From Botryosphaeria dothidea (Eukaryota > Ascomycota > Dothideomycetes > Botryosphaeriales > Botryosphaeriaceae): DNA of 64,000 bases. Every line of letters begins with the position of its first letter. Within the stretch, counting starts at the first letter, position 1. Of the stretch, positions 58,883-64,000 are shown one piece after another. The notes below the pieces were generated by a model. The model was given only the letters and a program-made list of their open reading frames with translations, was not told the origin of the DNA and made no database searches. A program made the translations under genes and the position numbers. Location: assembly GCA_011503125.2 (NCBI GenBank), contig WWBZ02000073.1, forward strand, positions 2,232,001 through 2,296,000, in the 5' to 3' direction.

Positions 58883-60267
58883 ATGAGCGTTTTGGACGAC
58901 AGCAGCTCGTTCTCGTCGTGCAGCTGCACCCATCAGAGCCCGCTCATGGCGTGGCAACAAGCTGCAGCCCAGAGGCCCAGGTGCGCGCAACTGGCTGCGA
59001 TAACGGGTCTGTCGCACCATGGGCGACGCCGCCTGAGACATCCTCAATCGCCCTCCAAGCCTTCTGCGTCTCGTCTCCGTCATAAATCTCGGTCGGCGCC
59101 TGCGCTGCGATCAGCAACCGCCTTCCCAGCTTTTTGTCGCGCTCTTGTGCTCGTCCTGCTCGCGCTGTCGTTGTGCTGCGGATGCGCCTCTGCTGCAGGG
59201 ACTCAGACTGATCGGCAGCGGCTGCGTTCGTTAGCTCGCAGAGGCGAGATCGTGTACGATCGCAGCGCTCCTCTTCCTCCCTCGCTGCAACATATGCCGC
59301 TGCTGGGACGCCGCCAGTCCGGCGATGACGAGTCTTCCTCCGCACTGCCCACCACGCTGGTCCCGACACGCACATCCTCCTCCACCTCCGCCGCCACGTC
59401 TCTCATCGCCGACACGGGGACCAAGTCCACCTCCATTCCGCAGCCCTTCGATACGAGTCTGGGAACCAACTTTACCAGCGCCAGCTGCCCCAATTTTGTC
59501 AATTCCTTCCTCGATAACAGCACTTTCACCGATTGCGTGCCGCTCGCCCTCCTCCTTCAAGTATGCGGCCTCCCACCCATCTCATTTGCATTCCGACGAT
59601 CCCACTAACCCTCTCAGACCTCGAGCTCCTTCTTCGAAGCCACCCGCTCTCTCGTGCGCATCACGCAGGTGCTCGACGCGTCATGTTCGGTCAGTTTCGC
59701 CCAGTGCAGCGCTCTGATGGACAACATTGCGACGGAGCTGCTTAAGGATGAGAATTGCGGCGCAGACTACAAGGCGAGCAACCCCACTGTGTTGCAGGCT
59801 TACAAGGGGCTCGTGGCGTACGCGCCCGTCTATCAAGCCGGCTGTATGCGTGATTCGTCAGGAAGTTATTGTGCGTGTCTCCTTCTTGATTCACTAGTGC
59901 CCGTGCCGCCCTGCTGACTGCGTGGAATTCAGGTTTCGCCAATGCTATAACGAATTCCTCGTCTCCCACAGATTCCTACCCTTATTACCTCCCTGTTGGT
60001 GTGGCACTTCCCGGCGGCTCCCGGCCCACCTGCAACTCGTGCCTCCAGACGACTATGGACGCCTTTTGGACATTTACGTCGAACAAAACGCAGCCGATCA
60101 GCCAGACCTACTCCCAGGCCGCAGGAGTTGTCAATATCCAGTGTGGGCCCAATTTTGTAAATGCAACAGTGGCCGCGTCCACTTCTCACGGAGCAAGAAC
60201 GCAAGAGCCGTTGCCAGGGCTGTCGTCGGTAGCTCTCCTGATTATGATGTTTGCCTTTTTGCTTTGA
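58883..60267 (+). CDS. Secreted, probably GPI-anchored protein (DUF7729-like)
   Basis: Three exons, 58883-59560, 59618-59870 and 59933-60267, join to 421 residues from the first ATG; the ATG at 58946 would give 400. A basic N-terminal extension of about 84 residues precedes a hydrophobic segment (85-104, CRALVLVLLALSL) that should act as signal anchor or internal signal peptide. Next comes a Ser/Thr-rich stretch, then a cysteine-containing domain with repeated half-like motifs (SCPNFVNSFLDNSTFTDC and CSVSFAQCSALMDNIATEL, then CGADYKASNPTV, CNSCLQTTM, CGPNFVNATV). The C-terminus is a Gly/Ser region plus hydrophobic tail (LSSVALLIMMFAFLL), a GPI-attachment signal. The cysteine pattern fits the fungal DUF7729 family. 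A cell-wall or plasma-membrane location is inferred; function unknown. Confidence 0.85.
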
Positions 60268-61494
60268 GTTAAGCACAAAGGCTTACCGTTGGATCGAGGA
60301 GTTGATAAACGACCTTGAGTATGGCCATGATTTTGCGCATCCGAAAAGCCAAATCTGGAGAAACTTCCCGGCGATCCCGCTGGGTGGCTTGGCTCCCGCA
60401 TTCGATTAGACACGACTCGCAAACCTCTGCGGGTCGGCTCTCCTTTAATTTGCTCCACCTCAGAACAACTCGCCGCGATGTTGATAACGGCGCACAATTC
60501 CTCCGGATCTTCTCATACATAATTTTTTTTCGTATACAGCGACGGCGCACTGGTACTTTCTTTGATTCATACCCTGGACCCGCGGGAATCGGATAACCCG
60601 CGAAGGATCAGCACTACCCGAGACCGGACCTGCGCCCCGTATTTTGGTGGGATGAGGTTCCTGTTATAGAATTGGTACAGAGACTTTTTCGCTGGCCCAA
60701 GTCGCCAGCTGGGGGTGGACATAGCGGCGGGCAATGTTGGATAAAACGGCCCGGCGAGGCCTTGTTGACGATGTTGACGAAGCTGCTGTACAGACCTAAT
60801 AAATTTGTTCTTAACTGTTCATTGAGATTCCCTATGACGCAGAGACGGCGCGGGAGGAGCATGCAAGCATTGCGGACAGCCTTAATCCTGACTCGGAAGA
60901 GCTGGCCGTCGGACGTCGCCGACTGGCTGGCGGGCGTCAGGAACGGATCGCATAGAAGTTTGATGCCGTTTCGATCGGGTCCCGATGAGCCGCAGGACTG
61001 TTGGGCGTATGAAAGGCAGCGTATGCGTCGTCGTTGGCTTGGTGGGAGGGTATTGCAGGACTCGGTACCGGCGGGGTTACTGGGGAATCCCGGTCAGGGC
61101 GGCGTGCATCGTCCCCGATTGATCGGCCGGCTGTGGCTTGGCGACGCGACGTGCCTGACGGCCAACGGCGGGCGATCCGCTCTCGCGCGCGCGTCTCTGT
61201 GTAGCTCTGCAAGCGGCGGGCTTGAGTGCAGTGCAGGCGGCGGGCAGGGCTCGCAGGCGGCGCGGCGACAGAAGCGTGTAGAATCTTGAGCTGGGAACGA
61301 CGGCTGGCATGCAGACCTTGCCCAAAACACGCAGTGTTTCAAGAGCAGGTAGATCGATATCCCTGTGCGACGTCAGCCTTAAACCTAAGCTCTGGCGTGC
61401 TGTGCTGGCCTTGGCTGCAGCGAAAAGGATATCACTGCACTACCACCTTCTTCTCCCCCTCGTGCAAGCTCCCGCCGCAACAACACCTCCCGGC
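60268..61494. other. Intergenic upstream of the eight-cysteine protein gene
   Basis: 1.2 kb with a T8 run near 60522 and otherwise unremarkable sequence. Minus and plus open frames overlap with no domains. Presumably the 3' flank of the GPI gene and the promoter of the next gene. Confidence 0.45.
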
Positions 61495-63569
61495 ATGGCC
61501 GCAGCAGACGTGATGCGGCTCGACGCCGCGCCGACGCGCCGGCAGGACATCATCAGCCAGATCCTGAGCGACTACGGCGACAGCAGAGACGCGGACGAGG
61601 ACGACGTCGACCTGGACGACTACTACACGCAGGCCGAAATGTCGCCTGCACCCCCGCCGGCTGCACCACCGCCTGTGCAATCTGCACCCGTGTCGCCGGT
61701 GGGCAAGGACAAGCCGCTGCCGGCGCTGCTGGGCTTCCAACTGCGAGGTGGGTGTGCCCTGATGCCCTTGCTGAAGCCGGTTGCGATCGTCGCCGCCGAC
61801 ATTCTCGCTCCCGGGGCGCCGTGTGGTAAACACGGCAACTGTTATTTCCGCAACATGGCGATGGGCGCGATATAAGATGCGCTAGGCCAAGAGACCCGCT
61901 GACAGTGCTTCGATGCAGTGGCCGACGCGCCAGCAGCCTCGCAGCCGGGCCCGCCCATTGGAAACACGCAGGATCCGACAATGATCATCTCACGCTCTCT
62001 CTCGTTTCGCGGCAGACGCCAAAAGCCGCCAGACCTGAAGTTGGCCCGCAGCAACGGCTCCACTGCCCTGACTGCGGGCTCCGCTGCCACGCCTGCCAAG
62101 ACCGACACCAGCTCCCCGTTACCTTCCCTGACCCTCTCCGCTCCTGACCTCCTACACCAGCCCACCCCCGACCGTGCCAGAGCGCAACAATCCGCCCGCC
62201 TGCTCAACGAGCTACCCCTGCCGCCCACCCCGCCGCAGCCTCCCGCCAAAACCGATCTGCGCAGGCCGTCCGACCCATCCACCACTGCTGCTGGCGCGGC
62301 CACCATGGGCAACAAGGCCTCGAAGGCCGCTGACGACCAGCACTCGCCCTCGCATCGCTCCAAGTTCTCCCTGCGCCGCAAGCCCGTCAAGAAGGACGCA
62401 TCGCCGCCCGCCCACCAAGCCAATGGTGCTGCTGTAGCTCCAGCTCAAGGTCATGTCACACCCGTAACTCAAGCTGGGGCCGCGCAAGCTCACCCGCGAG
62501 CTCCAGCTTCCCCGCCAGCAGTACAGAACTCCAAGCCTAATGCGCCGCCGCAACAATCAATAACAGTTCCACAGCCCTCGGCACCGCAATCCGAAGGAAA
62601 CACTCTGGTCGAGCCCAATCGCACCTCGCAGTCGATTTCAACGACGCTGTCGGACGCTACCATCGTCCGGGATCGCTCCAACTCGCCGCCGACTGAGCCC
62701 GACGACGAGGAGCCGATTACACCAACGCTGAAGCCCGCTGCCGTCGACCTGCTTCCTTCTCCAAGCCCTGTTCCTGAGGAAAGCCCGTCGAAATACGGCG
62801 TTGTCAAGCAGCCCAGCAACTCGACCATGAAAGAGCAGAAAGTGGCCATGCATTATCGCGGCAAGAGCAGCACAGGCTTCGATATCTTCAAGGTAGGCGC
62901 CCTCCATCACCTCGCAAAAGTCTCTTGGTCGCGCGTTGTTCTTTGTGCTTAACATGTTCGTTCGCTCTCAGCGATTGTGAGAATAACTGAAACTCCCAGT
63001 CTTCGACGAACAAACTCCAGAACACCAAGCCATACAAAAACACGCTCTCACCACCAATTTCTCCAAATCCTGCCAACGTGTCCAATAATCTTTCTCCCGT
63101 CATTGTTTCCCCGCCCGCTACCTCTCCGACCGAGCTCTCTAGCTCGACACTCAACCGTCCGACCGTTCCAATCTTTGAGGTCTTCAATGCGCAAATGCGG
63201 CCCAACAGGACCACCACACCCCGGCTCAACTGTGTCCATACTCAGTGCTTCCATAATCATCGGCGATTCCACCGAAGCAACAACCGCATACTTCCGATCG
63301 GCTGCATGCTCTGTTTTTCACCTTCTCTGGACGTCCACTGGACTTGCACGTGGTGCGCGCTGCGCATTTGCCAGAGCTGTCGAGTGATACTTGAATCAAT
63401 CCCACGAAAGAGTCTGGAGGTTTTCATTCAGGAGAGGATGGGTGAAAAGACGGTGGATGAGAAAACTTCTAACGATGCAGGGGCCACAAGAAACAAGGAG
63501 AACTTGATGGTCAAGAAGACAAGAAGATCGGTGCACGAGCCAAACAAAGTCATCGTGTGGGAGGCGTGA
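61495..63569 (+). CDS. Pro-rich protein with C-terminal eight-cysteine putative zinc cluster
   Basis: Three exons, 61495-61747, 61919-62892 and 63000-63569, join to 598 residues. Intron 1 is 171 nt, and intron 2 (107 nt) uses a CCCAG acceptor at 62999 because a nearer CAG gives a stop. The N-terminal exon is acidic with a leading RRQDIISQILSDYGD helix. Residues 85-409 are Pro/Ser/Ala-rich and probably disordered, apart from an internal MGNKASK at 214. The C-terminus has cysteines at 487, 492, 511, 514, 525, 528, 533 and 536 and interspersed histidines (494, 496, 500, 522), with CxxC pairs such as CMLC, CTWC and CQSC that look like two zinc sites. A signalling or nuclear adaptor is possible. 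I do not recognise the protein family. The last 40 residues are basic. Confidence 0.72.
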
Positions 63570-64000
63570 AGGTACATTGATATGTCTTGAAGGGTAAGGA
63601 GTTCTCGATGGATTAATGTGGTGTCCGGCGTATCCATTCGGCATTGCATAGCATTACGGCGTCCCGCGTGTGCATCTACGGTTTCGGTTCTGGCTTTGGC
63701 GTTTGCTCGACGGCACATTGGGAGCTCGGTTTCTCACATCTAAAGATGCTGGTTTAGGCAGAAGTATTGGGTGGGCCTGGGCACCCATTTGGAGTTTTCC
63801 AATTCGTGTCTGCGTTCAACAGTTTTTCTCTCCTGTTCATCTTTTTCTTTGGCCAATCCGATCTTCATCTCGCACCGTACCCACCACAGCTCTTCCTTTC
63901 CTTGTGTGGTCTTTCAGTTGTCTTATACCTCAGCGCATTTTGTTTCATACCCATTTTTTGGGATTCACTTTACTACTACTGGATTGCTGAGCGATTCCTT
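63570..64000. other. No supportable gene; 3' flank of last gene
   Basis: A plus-strand frame at 63670-63990 has hydrophobic content but no start context, domain or splicing; it is treated as chance. AT-rich, T-rich sequence near the window end. Confidence 0.4.

Overview
The window looks like nuclear DNA of a filamentous ascomycete (Pezizomycotina; Dothideomycetes is my guess from the feel of the proteins, not proven). The reasons are short introns (mostly 50-120 nt, GT-AG, with CTAAC/CTGAC-type branch sites), genes on both strands without operons, a solitary eukaryotic tRNA gene with internal A and B boxes, and families largely confined to fungi (RGS-LOV photoreceptor, DUF3431, DUF7729-type GPI protein, NTO1). 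I support 20 protein-coding genes and one tRNA. Exon joins were worked out by hand from reading frame and splice signals, and no search was run.

Layout. 0.5-5.4 kb: a cytochrome b561-type membrane protein with a very long basic tail, and a nitronate monooxygenase, both on minus. 6.9-8.3 kb: a disordered protein ending in a Zn2Cys6-like cysteine cluster. 11 kb: a glyoxalase-like protein. 13.2-16.9 kb: a LisH/WD-repeat protein and a two-part RRM protein. 16.9-24.1 kb: about 7.2 kb with no supportable gene, holding a compound CTG/TTG microsatellite. 24.1-31.2 kb: an MFS transporter, a Gln-rich conserved protein and a DUF3431 membrane protein. 33.6-41.0 kb: a Tra2-like SR splicing factor, the NuA3 subunit NTO1 and, divergently from NTO1, a cystinosin-type PQ-loop transporter. 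42.7-52.8 kb: the densest part, with an RGS-LOV photoreceptor, the NatB catalytic subunit, a TPR protein, a small MGMT/ATL-type protein and a large unknown protein. 53.5 kb: tRNA-Thr(AGT). 55-63.6 kb: a second MFS transporter whose last intron has no visible acceptor AG, a GPI-anchored secreted protein, and a protein with a C-terminal eight-cysteine cluster and an internal myristoylation-type start.

How the genes relate. This is mainly housekeeping and regulatory sequence: chromatin (NTO1), splicing (Tra2-like, RRM protein), N-terminal acetylation (NatB), lysosomal/vacuolar cystine transport, detoxification (nitronate monooxygenase, glyoxalase-like, MGMT-like) and transport. I see no secondary-metabolite cluster, transposon, CRISPR or viral element. 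The most distinctive gene is the RGS-LOV protein, in which a complete flavin-binding LOV core sits on the same chain as a G-protein regulator. Features worth checking are the lost splice acceptor in the 55 kb transporter, the unusual cysteine clusters at 8.1 and 63.3 kb, and the gene-poor block at 17-24 kb.
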